Source: Nemertoderma westbladi (Eukaryota; Xenacoelomorpha; Nemertodermatida; Nemertodermatidae). From it: a stretch of 51,099 nt of DNA. The translations under genes were made by a program, and so were the position numbers. Of the stretch, positions 30,475 through 40,627 are shown one piece after another (position 1 is the stretch's first letter; each line of letters starts with the position of its first letter). The notes beneath the pieces were generated by a model. It searched no databases, was not told the DNA's origin, and saw nothing but the letters and a program-made list of their open reading frames with translations. The DNA lies in assembly GCA_032718475.1 (NCBI GenBank), contig JAUCBJ010001231.1, forward strand, positions 1-51,099. Direction: 5' to 3'.

Positions 30475-32043
30475 TTACCCCCCCCCCCCCCCCCCGCCCG
30501 TACGGTCGCACCAGTTTTGGGTCTGTCGTGCGGTCCCTGTCAGTGGGGTATTAATAAATGTATCTACGGCCTCCGGCTCCTCAAAAATACTCGAGCCGGC
30601 CCCGCTTTCAGACGGCGTCGCTCGCACGAATTCCAACTCGTGCTCCCGTCTAATCCTATTTCCCGCAAACTCACTCTGCCGTCTCTCTAATTCCTTGTGC
30701 TCTTTTTCAGCCTCTGCCAATCTCCTCTCACACTCCTGGGTGTCCCTGATGGCCGACTCTGCTACACTCTTAATGCTCTCCCTTCGTCTCACTTCGCGCT
30801 CCTTGCGTTCCTTTTCCCTTCTCGCTTCATACTCCTTGCGTTCCGCCTCACGCTCCTTGCGTCCCCTTTCCTCTCTGGCCTCATATTCCTTGCGTTCCCT
30901 TTCACGCTCCTTGCGTTCCCTTTCCTCCCTTGCCTCACGCTCCCTACACTCCCTTTCCTCTATCTCATCACACTCCCTTAGGCTTTTCAAAGCCCTTTCG
31001 GCCCTCTCTCCGGTTTCTTTAATTAATGCCGCTTCCCTCTCTAACCGCACTCTCCCCTCCTCTAGCCGTTTCTCCATTTCTCTCTGACCTTGCTCTGCCA
31101 TGCTGAGACGGTATGCGGCACCTATTTCTCTCACCGCTCTTTCTTTCGCGGAGGATGTAACAGACTTATCGGTTACGACGGACTTCCCCCGCCTTCCCGA
31201 CCTACCAACTTTCCCCCGCTTCCCGGAGCTTTCTCCGACCGACGAGGCCGAATCCTCGGGGTTAACCTCGGATTCGCCCCCTTCGAGTCCCCTCCAACCC
31301 ACTGGTTTTACTCCCCGGGCATCGACCAAGTATGGCCCTATGTACACTGACGCTACGCTAGGTTCCATACTCCCACATTCCCATAGTTTAAACAGTTCCC
31401 CGGCAACCTCACGTGCTCTCGTTTCGGCTAGTTCTCTCTGCCCAAAACGTATTAGATAATTAAAGTGTCTATCCGACTCACCTAGTCGCTTTCTCAGTCT
31501 CACCTCGTCTACCGTTTTCCCTTTTCTGGCCTTCTCTAGTAGTCTCCGGGTCGCGATGTAAGCCCGTCGAAGTCGATCGGAGACCCCGACGTCCTCCTCG
31601 CCGACCTCTCCTCCGTCCCTCCGGGTTCGACGTCGTACCGGCGGCTCCACCGTCGCCGTTCTGGTGGGCCGTCCGTCGCCCTCGGCCTGTAGCTGGCCGG
31701 CGACATCGGTACCGATCTCTCCTCTGTCTCTTTGCGTCCGGCGTCGCACCGTCGGCCCCACCGTCGCCGTTTCGGTGGGTCGCTCGTCGCCCTCGGCCGG
31801 TAGCTGGCCGGCGACATCGGCGCGCCGTTCTCCGTTCCGTGTCGACTCATCTCCTTCTCCCTCCTTCTCGCTCTCCCTTTCCCTTGGCTCGACTTCGGGT
31901 TCCAGACCCTCCTCGTTCTGGACTTCCGGTTCGCCCGTTATCGATGGCTCCGGCGTCGTGGGCCTGTATCGCTTGGTCGCGGCCTCGCGGATCGTTTGAT
32001 CTTCGTCCGGGGTCCGCGTCGGTGTCTCGCCCGATTCACTCAT
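30475..32043 (-). CDS. BEL/Pao gag N-terminal extension, charged coiled-coil protein
   Basis: 522 codons from ATG 32043, 81 bases after the 5' LTR, so this is the likely gag start. Residues about 70-145 hold two related units (DVAGQL.AEGD.RPT..ATV..RRRT). The middle is compact (FNYLIRFGQRELAETRAREV, SVASVYIGPYLVDARGVKP). Residues about 345-470 are an almost pure Glu/Arg/Lys coiled coil with a KERERERKEYEAREER rhythm. The end runs into Gly codons at the 18-base G run. I recognise no known domain. Confidence 0.65.
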   Translation of the reverse strand: MSESGETPTRTPDEDQTIREAATKRYRPTTPEPSITGEPEVQNEEGLEPEVEPRERESEKEGEGDESTRNGERRADVAGQLPAEGDERPTETATVGPTVRRRTQRDRGEIGTDVAGQLQAEGDGRPTRTATVEPPVRRRTRRDGGEVGEEDVGVSDRLRRAYIATRRLLEKARKGKTVDEVRLRKRLGESDRHFNYLIRFGQRELAETRAREVAGELFKLWECGSMEPSVASVYIGPYLVDARGVKPVGWRGLEGGESEVNPEDSASSVGESSGKRGKVGRSGRRGKSVVTDKSVTSSAKERAVREIGAAYRLSMAEQGQREMEKRLEEGRVRLEREAALIKETGERAERALKSLRECDEIEERECREREAREERERKERERERKEYEAREERGRKEREAERKEYEARREKERKEREVRRRESIKSVAESAIRDTQECERRLAEAEKEHKELERRQSEFAGNRIRREHELEFVRATPSESGAGSSIFEEPEAVDTFINTPLTGTARQTQNWCDRTGGGGGGG

Positions 32044-32124
32044 CTCAACTGGTGGCTGATGGTTCGGCTAGCTAGGCTGCAGTTCTTGATGTTCAACTGG
32101 GGCTTCTTCCTCGGATTTAGTTAC

Positions 32125-32664
32125 TGTGACGGGATCCAGGAGGGATCCCGATTTATCAGGTGTGGTAATTTAGTCCACGCGTCCCCGCCGTGTATAAGGA
32201 TGAAAGAAAGTAACTGAGTTCTGAAGTTCGGTGTATAATAATAATAGGGCATAGGATATAGATATAGATATAATGTGTACAAGGCGGGATACGGTAACTA
32301 AAGTCCCGTGATCCCCTAACTAAACTAATTGACTACCAACCTACGCTAGCACTGCTGCACTGAGATAACTGAATCACTGATTAATAGGTTATTGGTTATA
32401 TTGCACGGTGGCCTTATTGCTACTCAATCGATGCCTTTCCCCCCTCTGATTGGTTAATACCCTTGTTGGCGCCCTCTGAAGTGTTCCCGTTCACTCCACC
32501 TATTTCCTCTGGGTTAGGGGTTTGGCCCCTGACCCTTGTTGTGTGCTTCCTTCCCACTCTTATTGGGATGGCACGAGTTGGTTAATTGCCCAATCTCGTG
32601 GCTCCCAATATTGCTTATCGGCTTATAACTTTATGGGGTGTTGGCGGGATTGAATAAGCTAACA
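32125..32664 (-). repeat. BEL/Pao 5' LTR (540 bp)
   Basis: Mate of 18596-19135 with one visible difference. Transcription would start in this copy and run leftward. Confidence 0.95.
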
Positions 32665-32669
32665 GATAT

Positions 32670-33263
32670 GGTCTATCTGGGACTTGTGACCACTGGGTCC
32701 ACTATGAGTCCATACCTTTCCAGTTCGCTTCTTGAACTGGGTTCCAGCCGAAAACAATCCATTTCCAGAGATAAAATCCTGAAGATGGACAGAATTTCGG
32801 TTAACACTATTGCTATAGACCCAGGGCGATGTAGGTGATTGATGCAGACTTGCATTAAAGTCTCCCAGGAATGTTAAGAATGCATGCTGATCCACTCCAT
32901 CAGTAGCTGCTTGTAGATTGTGGTAGAAATTTTCCACCTCCTCTACAGGGGCAACACTAGTTGGAGAGTAGCACACAATCAGAACCACCTTAGTCTTCTT
33001 ACTTACACTTCTTAGCCAGTCTTCCAGAACATGAGAAGTGGCAACGGATGATGCGGTTAGAGATTTGGTCTATTTTGTCCAATGCTGCATGTGCAGTTGG
33101 ATTCATCAATAGACCAATTCCACCATTGCCACTATCATCTGCTGACGCGAGGGCGAGTCGCCAACCGCCCCCCATGTCCTTAATCAGAACCTCATCAGTC
33201 TGTCCAGTCTGCATTCGGTGCTCTTGAACACCGACTGCGCTAAGAGAAAGCTTATCTGCCAAG
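32670..33263 (-). pseudogene. RTE-b endonuclease N-terminal part (copy 2)
   Basis: Frames 33262-32999 (LSAVGVQEHRMQTGQ) and 32988-32659 (LIVCYSPTSV, FLGDFNASLHQS, KSQIDHI). Duplicate of 10903-11494. In this copy the frame stays open from GDFN through the DHI motif where copy 1 is shifted near 11005, so copy 2 is less damaged there. It continues at 18595 across the BEL/Pao insertion. Confidence 0.8.
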
Positions 33264-33936
33264 GCAGTAAAATAATTAATAGATATGTTTTATGTTTTAG
33301 TGAGTTAGTGTGGCGGGAGAGACACTGGGTGATGTGGGGGGGAGGGGCGGTTTCGGGGTGTAGAGTCGGGAGAGTGTCGGGGTTAGTGACCGCTATGGGT
33401 CATATGGGTAAAACTGTGAGGACCTGGCGAATATATCTCCCCGTAGATAATACACCAGGCGAGTAGCGGCCCACTGGTTGGCTTGGATCTCCAGCCCGAC
33501 TGCCCGATGTGCAGTGCAGCAGCCTAAAGTCAGCGCAGGGTCACTGGTTCACGCGCACGAATTGTGAGGCTGGGGATGTGTTTGGTTCAAACTCTTACAG
33601 CGGGCTGCTAGGGATCTGGCTATGGGGCTGAGGTTGTGAAAATTGCAGATGGTTCATTGTATAAAAATGTATCTATAATATAATCAATCGCTGTCAAATA
33701 CTGAAATAAGCCTAGAAACTAATGTCCCGCATTTACATTTACAAACATAACAATATTGAAAATAACAGAAAGGTGACTTACCGGCATTTAATAATCTGCA
33801 CAATGAAAACCCAGCACAACAGACCAGATAGACACGGCTTCCAAAGTTTGTAATTAATTAGATTCTCCAAACTGCTCATGCTGACAAAGAGATAATAGCA
33901 CCATTGAACAACAGAACTGCATTTGAAAATATAATT

Positions 33937-34046
33937 CGTGCGTGCGTGAGCGCGTGCGTGAGGGAGGATGTGCGTGAGCGCGTGCGTGAGGATGTGCGTG
34001 AGCGCGTGCGTGAGGATGTGCGTGAGCGCGTGCGTGAGTATGTGCG
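33937..34046. repeat. GTGCGTGAGCGC array (copy 2), candidate Z-DNA
   Basis: Alternating purine-pyrimidine units with a period of 24 bases, about four units. The minus frame through it reads only HARAHAHP-type repeats and is not a gene. Confidence 0.75.
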
Positions 34047-34306
34047 GTAACCAAATTAAGTGACCGCTATGACTGTAGGCCTTAGATGGCCAAAGTACCG
34101 TACTGCACTGCTAAATAGATGACAGCACAAACCGACAAGCTAGCTACCTACATACTGACAACGTGAATCAATGACACCTGAGAAATAGAGTGTACTATAC
34201 TTATGGGGGCACTCTGTACAGAGGTCAACCTGTTGTATGAAGTGTAACATTAAACTAAGTATAAACCCCTGCTATTGGCTCGGCTATTAATTATCGAGTT
34301 TGTTAG

Positions 34307-35130
34307 GCGCCGGAGCCAAAGCTAAAGGCTACCTCTAGTCAGAGCAAATATAATCGCACAATAATATTATGGGCCTAAGATTTCGTTGCTAAGTAGATAT
34401 CACCAGTAAATATAAATGGAATGCATATTAGTTCGCGAAAAGCTTATTGGAGAGAGGATGGACAATACAGTGCACCCTAAAAAATATTTTTTTTTTTGAA
34501 AAAAATTATTTTTTATAAACCCAAAGATACAGCATCAAAGGATAACTGCACTTCCCTAAGCTATTTTCAAACTGAAAGTAAATCTTTTAATTTTTTTTAA
34601 ACCCCCCTTTGGCCGCGAAATTTGTTTACAAGATTGTGTAAGAAAACCCCACCCGCTGTGTCTATGTGGTTACCCCATTCCCTTACTCAGCCTAACTAAG
34701 TCCCCCAAAAATAACAATCCTTGCACCGTGCACACAAGTTATTACGAAAAAGAACAATGCCGGTAAGTATATAGCACCAAATTACAAGTTATTACATAGA
34801 AAATAATTCCGGTAAGTACATAACACCAAACTTAATCAGAAAATAACAATATCAGTAGATAAACTACAGATATACGTATATATAGATAGTACAAATAACG
34901 TTCTACTAAGTGACCGAACATGTTAACCAATCCTTCACCGAGTTCTGACTCTAGAGTTCGAGATTGATTCCACCATAGAGTTCGAGGTTGAGTCCACCAG
35001 AGTTCGTGATTGAGTCCACCAGAGTTCGTGATTGAGTCCACCATCGCCGTTTTATCAGTCACCATGTTCGCTCATGAGTTCGTTGATAGATGAGAAATCT
35101 TTCAGTTTGAGTTTGAATGTCCCGCCACCA
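34307..35130 (-). other. Leader-like sequence next to the LTR-like block; no ORF
   Basis: Present only in E copy 2. Directly beside the LTR-like block the minus strand reads TGGTGGCGGGAC, which looks like a primer-binding site. Further along (34965-35045) are about four 21-base units with AGAGTTCGTGATTGAGTCCAC. The 77-codon minus frame at 34832-35065 is just this repeat translated. No gag-like protein is seen. Confidence 0.45.
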
Positions 35131-35783
35131 TGTTGCGCCAAGGCCTCCTCTCGATGTAGACTATATGGGTTACTTAGTTAATCCATCATCGAAGTTGCAT
35201 TAAAAGTAAAATGAATGATATTAGTTACGTTTTATGAATGTTACAATGAAATCATCCTGAACTACATAAGTCCCCCGTCACTGTCATGTCTGTGCCACGT
35301 TAGACCCCGATAATCCAATTATTTAGTAGTAATTAGCGTATGAGATTAATTGAAACTGATATCACCACCATAATAATAAGTATACATAAAGTTTGTTTGG
35401 GCTATACCACGTCCCCTGGCATGGTGACCAGCTCACGCGTTTGCGCCCTCAGCATTAAAGTTTATTCAACGTTTGGTTCCAGTACCATGATTTACGTAAT
35501 TAGCTGATGCGGAAATGTATGCATCCGATTTTGCACTCGTAGTTTCATACAACAGAAATTGTCACCATTTTATAATAGTTTATCATATGTCAGTTGTCGC
35601 CCGTATTAGTGTTGCTAGGTTACATTACATACATCATGTTGCTAAGTTACATATATACACATCATATTGCTAGGTTACATATATATACGGTTGCTAGGTT
35701 ATATGGACACCGCAAATCCTTTCTGAAGTCGTATCTGTTTCTTGCTTCATATATATCCTCAGATGTATAAAAATAAAACAACA
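35131..35783 (-). repeat. Possible BEL/Pao LTR (653 bp), single copy
   Basis: Begins TGTTG and ends CAACA, perfect 5-base inverted ends, with a primer-site-like TGG directly next to one end and a BEL/Pao integrase 3' end about 50 bases from the other. It contains four units of TTGCTAGGTTACATA (35612-35705). Weak point: no polypurine tract lies between the integrase stop and the LTR start. No second copy is in the window. Confidence 0.4.
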
Positions 35784-35835
35784 GTGTAGTAGTAAATGAA
35801 CAGATAGTTTCAATGAATTCAAAAATAGTTCCAAC

Positions 35836-36440
35836 TTAGCCGTCGTTCGCTGGCCGACCTTTACTGTTTTCTATAACTGTCCCGCCAGATGGAAATGTTA
35901 CACCTTCTAACAGGCATAACTTCGTTATATGACGAAGGTATGTCGATGAATTGTAACGCACTCTCGCTGATCTTACCAAACCGTCGTTTCCCATATTCAC
36001 TGACTCCACAATGGCTGTTACCCATGCACCTCGATCCTTAGTGTCACTCATTACTAGGACTAGGTCGCCTGGCTGTAAGTTGCGCTCCCGAGTAAACCAC
36101 CGTTGTCGCTCACACAGTAGTGGAAGATATTCGTCTAAGTACCGAGTCCAGAAGATATGTGCAAGTTGCTGTCCCTGTTCCCACGTCCTGCGTGCGTATA
36201 TGGCGTCAGTGTCAAATTGCCCCGGAACTCGTGAAGCAGGCCGTCTGAGTAGGAGGTCATTTGGTGTGAGTGGTTGGTCTGCCGTTGGATCATCGGTTGC
36301 TGCGCACAATGGTCTAGAGTTCATGATTCTTGCGATCTCTGCTAAGGCCGTTCTCAGTGTGTCTTCGTCAACTAATGCATTGCCAAGTGTTGCTTTCAGT
36401 CCATTCTTTACTATTCCTATTTGTCTCTCCCAAAATAGGA
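35836..36440 (-). pseudogene. BEL/Pao integrase C-terminal fragment (copy 2)
   Basis: Duplicate of 12605-13209 with few substitutions (for example D/G in the QFDTDA segment). Starts at FWERQIGIVKNGLKATLG and ends with the DUF5641-like tail. The first ten residues of the open frame (MLIFIYKLFL) are not part of the family. Confidence 0.85.
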
Positions 36441-36946
36441 ATAATTTATAAATGAAAATTAACATTCGAGAGAATATTAGAAAATTATTTATAAAGATTT
36501 ATATTTTAATTAAAAATTAACCGCTGTTTCTCCTATTTGCGATGTTACTTTGCTTCCATAGATACTAGTTCTATTTTGTATATTACTGTATGTTTATATA
36601 CTAAATATTAAATTAAACTGCCTGTTGATAATTACCCCCTATAGGTTTCTCTCTGTTGATAATTACCTCCCTATAGGTTTCTCTCTATTATCCTGAATCA
36701 GTAGATAAACGGTGAAACTATATAGAACATAGTGTTTTTGTTACACTTGTTGTTACATATAAAGTGTGTAACAACGTTGATAGTTGATGTTACTGACAGT
36801 GTTCACAAGGTTGAGGTTGGTTCGCTTAATCGTATTATACATTAACTATATTCGAAATCCACTGGAACAAAATATTAAATGAAACTAGGTCCACGTAATG
36901 ATGTTAAACTAACCGGGGTTGGTTGCGGCGGCAAACGGGTAGTACG

Positions 36947-37727
36947 TCACCATGGAGGCGATCTCACCGCGTCGGCGTAGGATAGAGATGTGGGGGGAGT
37001 CTGGCGTCCCACCGCTACCTCAGGAGTCTCGCGTCCCAACTCCACCGGGGTTGGCTGTTGAGGCGGATAGGTAGGACTTGGCCGTGGAGGCGACCTCAAC
37101 GCGTCGGCGTATGATGGAGATGTGGGGGGAGTCTGGCGTCCCACCGCTACCTCAGGAGTCTCGCGTCCCAACTCCACCAGGGTTGGCTGTTGAAGCGGAT
37201 AGGTAGGACTTGGCAGTGGAGGCGATATATTCTCAATCAAATCCATAGCTTTCTGCAGAACCTAATTAATAATAATTAAATAACATTGGCTAATAACATT
37301 ACTAAACAATTCCTTTAGTAATACTAGTAATACAATTAATACTAATAGTGTCTCTTAAACGTTTACGCTCTGAACAAATGATTAAGGTACCACCGGTAGG
37401 CCTAAAATAATTCATAATACACTGATAGCCTATGTCTTCACAATATATATATTAACTCACCAAAGGTTGCATTGCCGGGAGACGGCCGGTCTGGGTAGCT
37501 TCACTACCAGTTGCAACAATCGGGGATGCCGCAATATGTTTATCCTTGGCGGCAGACTGCAGGCGAGCTGCGTCGACGAGCATCTGGTTCCCGACATCCA
37601 TATCCGCCGCTCTGTCGACACCTTGCGACACATGCTCCAGTCTAATAGGGCAAGTCTTCCTATTATGACGCTTCTTGCCACAACTTCTGTGACAATACGA
37701 ACATGTAGAACTTTGCCGTTTAACCAT
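36947..37727 (-). CDS. Two-exon zinc-knuckle/proline-repeat gene (copy 2)
   Basis: Same structure as 13716-14496: ATG at 37727, donor GTGAGT at about 37460, acceptor near 37262, exon 2 to TGA 36947. Here the knuckle reads CGKKRHNRKTCP with the His kept, so it is the better copy for judging function. The coding exons barely differ from copy 1. Confidence 0.55.
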
Positions 37728-37930
37728 CTAAATAAATAAACAAGTAAATTTGTAAAATAAAAGAATAGCATGGCAGCTGCTTAGGTACCATAACGCCTGA
37801 AAGGAGGGTTTTGAATAAAAGGCAGTTGAATTTTTTTTTAAAAACTTCGAAATAAAAAATCTCACAATATCTATCATAAGTTTTTCTAAATCTATAAACT
37901 ATGCTTAATAAGATTAAATATGGGTATAAT

Positions 37931-38366
37931 CAGAACCTCATCAGTCTGTCCAGTCTGCATTCGGTGCTCTTGAACACCGACTGCGCTAAGAGAAAGCTTA
38001 TCTGCCAAGGCAGTCAGCTCACCTTGTCGCATTGGGGACCCGAGTGTTAGGGTGTTTACTGAGGCTAGTCTTGTGACTTGCCTCAGATTCACCAATGGCT
38101 TTGTTGGTCGGGGTGGAACATGAGAGTAGCCTCCAACTCCAGAATCCCTCTCCCCATCACAATCTGGCCTTCCTGGTGACCCAGGGTTTGGGCCAGAAAG
38201 GTCATCAGGAAAGGGACTCAAAGAATTGTTGGCTGCTCTCTCTCCAGTAGGGGGTGAGACAGGCAGCCGGTCAGGAGTTAACTGACGCCTCGCCTGTGAG
38301 GCCGATTGTGTCCGGTAATTCCACTGGCCTCTAGTGGCCTACCTCCGCATTGCTAATGTAATCCAT
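37931..38366 (-). pseudogene. RTE-b ORF N-terminus (copy 2)
   Basis: Duplicate of 14700-15136, start ATG at 38366-38364. Relative to copy 1 it lacks a base near 38340, which brings an early stop in the ATG frame. It reads FPDDLSGPNPGSPGRPD and LTLGSPMRQGELTAL up to insert E. Confidence 0.7.
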
Positions 38367-38861
38367 AGTGGGGGTTGGGGGGTGCTTTTTTGCCGAGTCA
38401 GCTCCCGGGGCAAATACCACACCCTGGTTTGCCATTCCACAGGGTGGGTGTCGCAATGGAGTCAGATATGAGGCCCATCACCCATATCTACTCTGGCGCA
38501 CATGACCCACCATTGGCTGTTGCAGCTCATCTGCTGGGTCATGCCCTGTACCCTTGCTGCCAGGTGCAGGTCGCAGTGAAGTGCTCTCAGAGTGGACATG
38601 AGAACACTCTACTCATGACCAGCCATTGGTAGATCACCATCTGCCTGGTCAGGCCATATACCCCTGCAGCCAAGTATATGGGTCCTTAATCCAGGACCAA
38701 GGGCGTCCTTATCCAAGAACGAAGGGGGTCCTAGTTACAGGACCAGATTTGCCCTAGTAAGAGGGTCTATGCAGCTACAGGTGGCACCTCCTTTATGCTG
38801 CATGGAGGGAGGTGGCAAGTTTTCTTGATCAATGACCTAGAATACCTGACCTGACCTGACC
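38367..38861 (-). other. RTE-b 5' untranslated region (copy 2)
   Basis: Starts at 38861 with GGTCAGGTCAGGTCAGG beside the GTGAGGACC duplication. No long ORF on either strand beyond incidental frames. Near-identical to 15137-15631. Confidence 0.65.
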
Positions 38862-38870
38862 GTGAGGACC

Positions 38871-39094
38871 AGCCAGTGCATAATCTTGTACTTTGGCAGC
38901 CTCATGGAGTGAATAAGCATGATGGACAGCCCATGACTTTCTTGAGACGCATCTTAAAGGACACTGGCCTTGAAGATGCGGAGGATCTAGCGAATGTCAT
39001 AGGTGATAGGGAGTTGTGGCGGTGCAATTTTGTTGACAAGCCGGCACAGCATTCTTAAAAATGCAGCTGCAATGCAGCATGCCGATCCTAGTAG
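38871..39094 (+). pseudogene. RTE-a C-terminus and 3' end (original)
   Basis: Continues the ORF interrupted at 8539: HNLVLWQPHGVNKHDGQP, TGLEDAEDLANVIGDREL, stop at 39058, then a 3' tail ending CCTAGTAG at 39094 next to the 12-bp gypsy duplication. RTE-b has the same 3' end in the opposite orientation (8540-8640), so the two are family members. Confidence 0.8.
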
Positions 39095-39106
39095 TGGCAT
39101 CATCGC

Positions 39107-40545
39107 GAAATGCGTAAGGGAGTGGTTGTGCTGCATGTACAGCATAAGGGACATAATCATCCTGTAGATAAATGTTCATGGGTGGGCCAGCCAGGTGGAA
39201 GTTCGATATCTGGGGAACTACCTGCAAAAACTTAACTGAATGCACTAATAAGTGTGGTACGGTCCTTATGAACATGGTCATAAGAAGGAGTAGTAACAGA
39301 TTCTATGGACATTATGTTGTGATCTGTGCGAGGTGCCATGTATGCCGGGAGAGGGAATACTGGGGACAAAAGATAATGCTGCATTGAAACTTCACGGGAA
39401 ACGAGCAGCTCATTGAGGTCATCAGTGGCATATGCCTTTGTAGAAACTGTTCGTTTATAATATTCAATATCTATGAGTATGGACCCCAGGCAATTTAACT
39501 TTGTGTTATTTGCAGCTAGGAGGCGTATGATATCCATCTTATTGATGAATAAAGTGAGTTGTTGACTCTGCAATACAGAAAACCCAATTATTGTATCATC
39601 TGCACCGGTATCGGGTACAGCAGAGCAAGTAAATGTAACATTATGGCAATGGACAGTGATAGTCACCCCAAAGGGTGCATTCGGCAATATTGTGCATGTG
39701 CATACGAATGAAGTGCCATTGTTAGCCTGGGCAACATTGGTATGTGGAACCACGTCATAATGGCCTGGTGTTTTTGATGACAGTGTATAGACAAATGAAG
39801 CAGTGTCATTATATGCAACTGTTTCATCATTTTCTGTTAATGAGTTATCACCGCATATGACATTAGTTTTAGATACCTCGCTGGCTTTGGATTCATGATT
39901 GGATGTATTTGCCAATTTTTTTCCGCATACAGGGGTAATGTGGCCCTTTAATCCACAGTGGTTACATATACTGTTGCGATGATGACATTGGTTCCAGGGG
40001 TGCTCGGTGATGCATTTTGGACAGGATTTACGGATATTTACCTTAGCATCTGGTGGTTGGCTATATTGGTGAGGGTGAGAGCTTCTTGAGTCAGACTGTC
40101 GCTGTCTGGACATGCTGCGCCCACGCCCTTTTTGTTGTTTCCAATCTGGTTTAGCCTTTGTCACCTTGTTTGCTTTAGAGTAGGGGATTGCTCCTGATGC
40201 ATCACGGCGGGATTGTTCACGGGCCCGACAGGCCCTGAGTACATCTTCGAGAGAGGGTGCATCGTAAGTTTCGAAAATCTTTTCTCGAAGTTCGTCATCA
40301 TTGATCCCTGAAATGATTTTCGTCATTAACTGTTGGTCACAGCAGTGTTCACAAGGTTCTGAGTCACCCTGTAAATCTGTCAAACGGACATGGAAATCAT
40401 CAAACGATTCACCTGGGGCTTGCTTAGCCAAGTAAAACTGCACTTGTTGACAGACAGCATTGGTCTTGGTGCGAAAATACTCATAGAGTAAATCTAGGAT
40501 CTCATCTACACTCATTGTGTCTGTAACTTTCATTATTACATGCAT
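39107..40545 (-). pseudogene. Gypsy gag C-terminus and protease (original)
   Basis: 437-codon frame 40545-39232: FYLAKQAPGESFDDFHVRL (gag core), GINDDELREKIFETYDAP, a cysteine cluster CPKCITEHPWNQC, zinc knuckle CNHCGLKGHITPVC, then retropepsin VPDTGADDTIIG with DTG. A shift at about 39230 leads to the RT lead-in PLPYAFRDDA at the RTE-a insertion point. By family, gag packages the RNA and the protease matures the polyprotein. Confidence 0.9.
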
Positions 40546-40627
40546 GGCATCGCATCCTGTGTTTTTCTTGAGATACAGCCATATAGATGGACAATCTGGG
40601 AATTGGGGTCAATTATCCGCATCTCAT

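Larger units (their letters stand above)
18596..32664 (-). mobile_element. Young BEL/Pao LTR retrotransposon, 14.07 kb, with extra third ORF
   Basis: Two 540-bp LTRs differ at one base by eye (C/A near 18628 and 32157). The flanks are AATAT (18591-18595) and GATAT (32665-32669), a 5-bp duplication with one change, and the empty site AATAT is kept at 10898-10902. On the minus strand it encodes a long gag precursor, pol with protease, RT, RNase H and integrase with DUF5641-like tail, then ORF3. The size is about twice the usual 5-8 kb of the family. It is more GC-rich than its surroundings. No TGG-type primer-binding site follows the 5' LTR (GTAACTAAATCCGAGG is found instead). Confidence 0.9.
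33269..37926 (-). mobile_element. Insert E, copy 2 (4.66 kb)
   Basis: Flanked by the same 88-bp duplication (33181-33268, 37927-38014). Contents on the minus strand: zinc-knuckle gene (37727-36947), BEL/Pao integrase fragment (36440-35836), a 653-bp LTR-like block (35783-35131), leader-like sequence to about 34307, and the GT-rich array (33937-34046). 33269-34306 has no gene. Confidence 0.6.
8540..38861 (-). mobile_element. RTE-like LINE (RTE-b), full length, nested in RTE-a and itself interrupted
   Basis: Minus strand. The 5' end at 38861 starts with tandem GGTCA units and the 3' end is at 8540. GTGAGGACC flanks it (8531-8539 and 38862-38870), a 9-bp target duplication that is RTE-a coding sequence. 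A single ORF (endonuclease then RT, no ORF1) suits the RTE group. It is now spread over 38861-37931, 33263-32665, 18595-17150 and 9456-8540, with a second partial copy at 15631-14700 and 11493-9454 from the tandem duplication. Confidence 0.8.
17147..40377. repeat. Tandem duplication, copy 2, enlarged by the BEL/Pao insertion
   Basis: Same order as copy 1: RTE-b RT and endonuclease (17150-18595 and 32670-33263), insert E, RTE-b 5' end, RTE-a tail, gypsy gag up to 40377, where the original gag continues without a break. Extra material is the BEL/Pao element (18596-32664) and a 1.46-kb block in E (about 34307-35768). Confidence 0.85.

Noticed and set aside
33854-34054. His/Ala/Arg-rich minus-strand ORF
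   Set aside because: It is the GTGCGTGAGC array read through; the protein is repeat translation.
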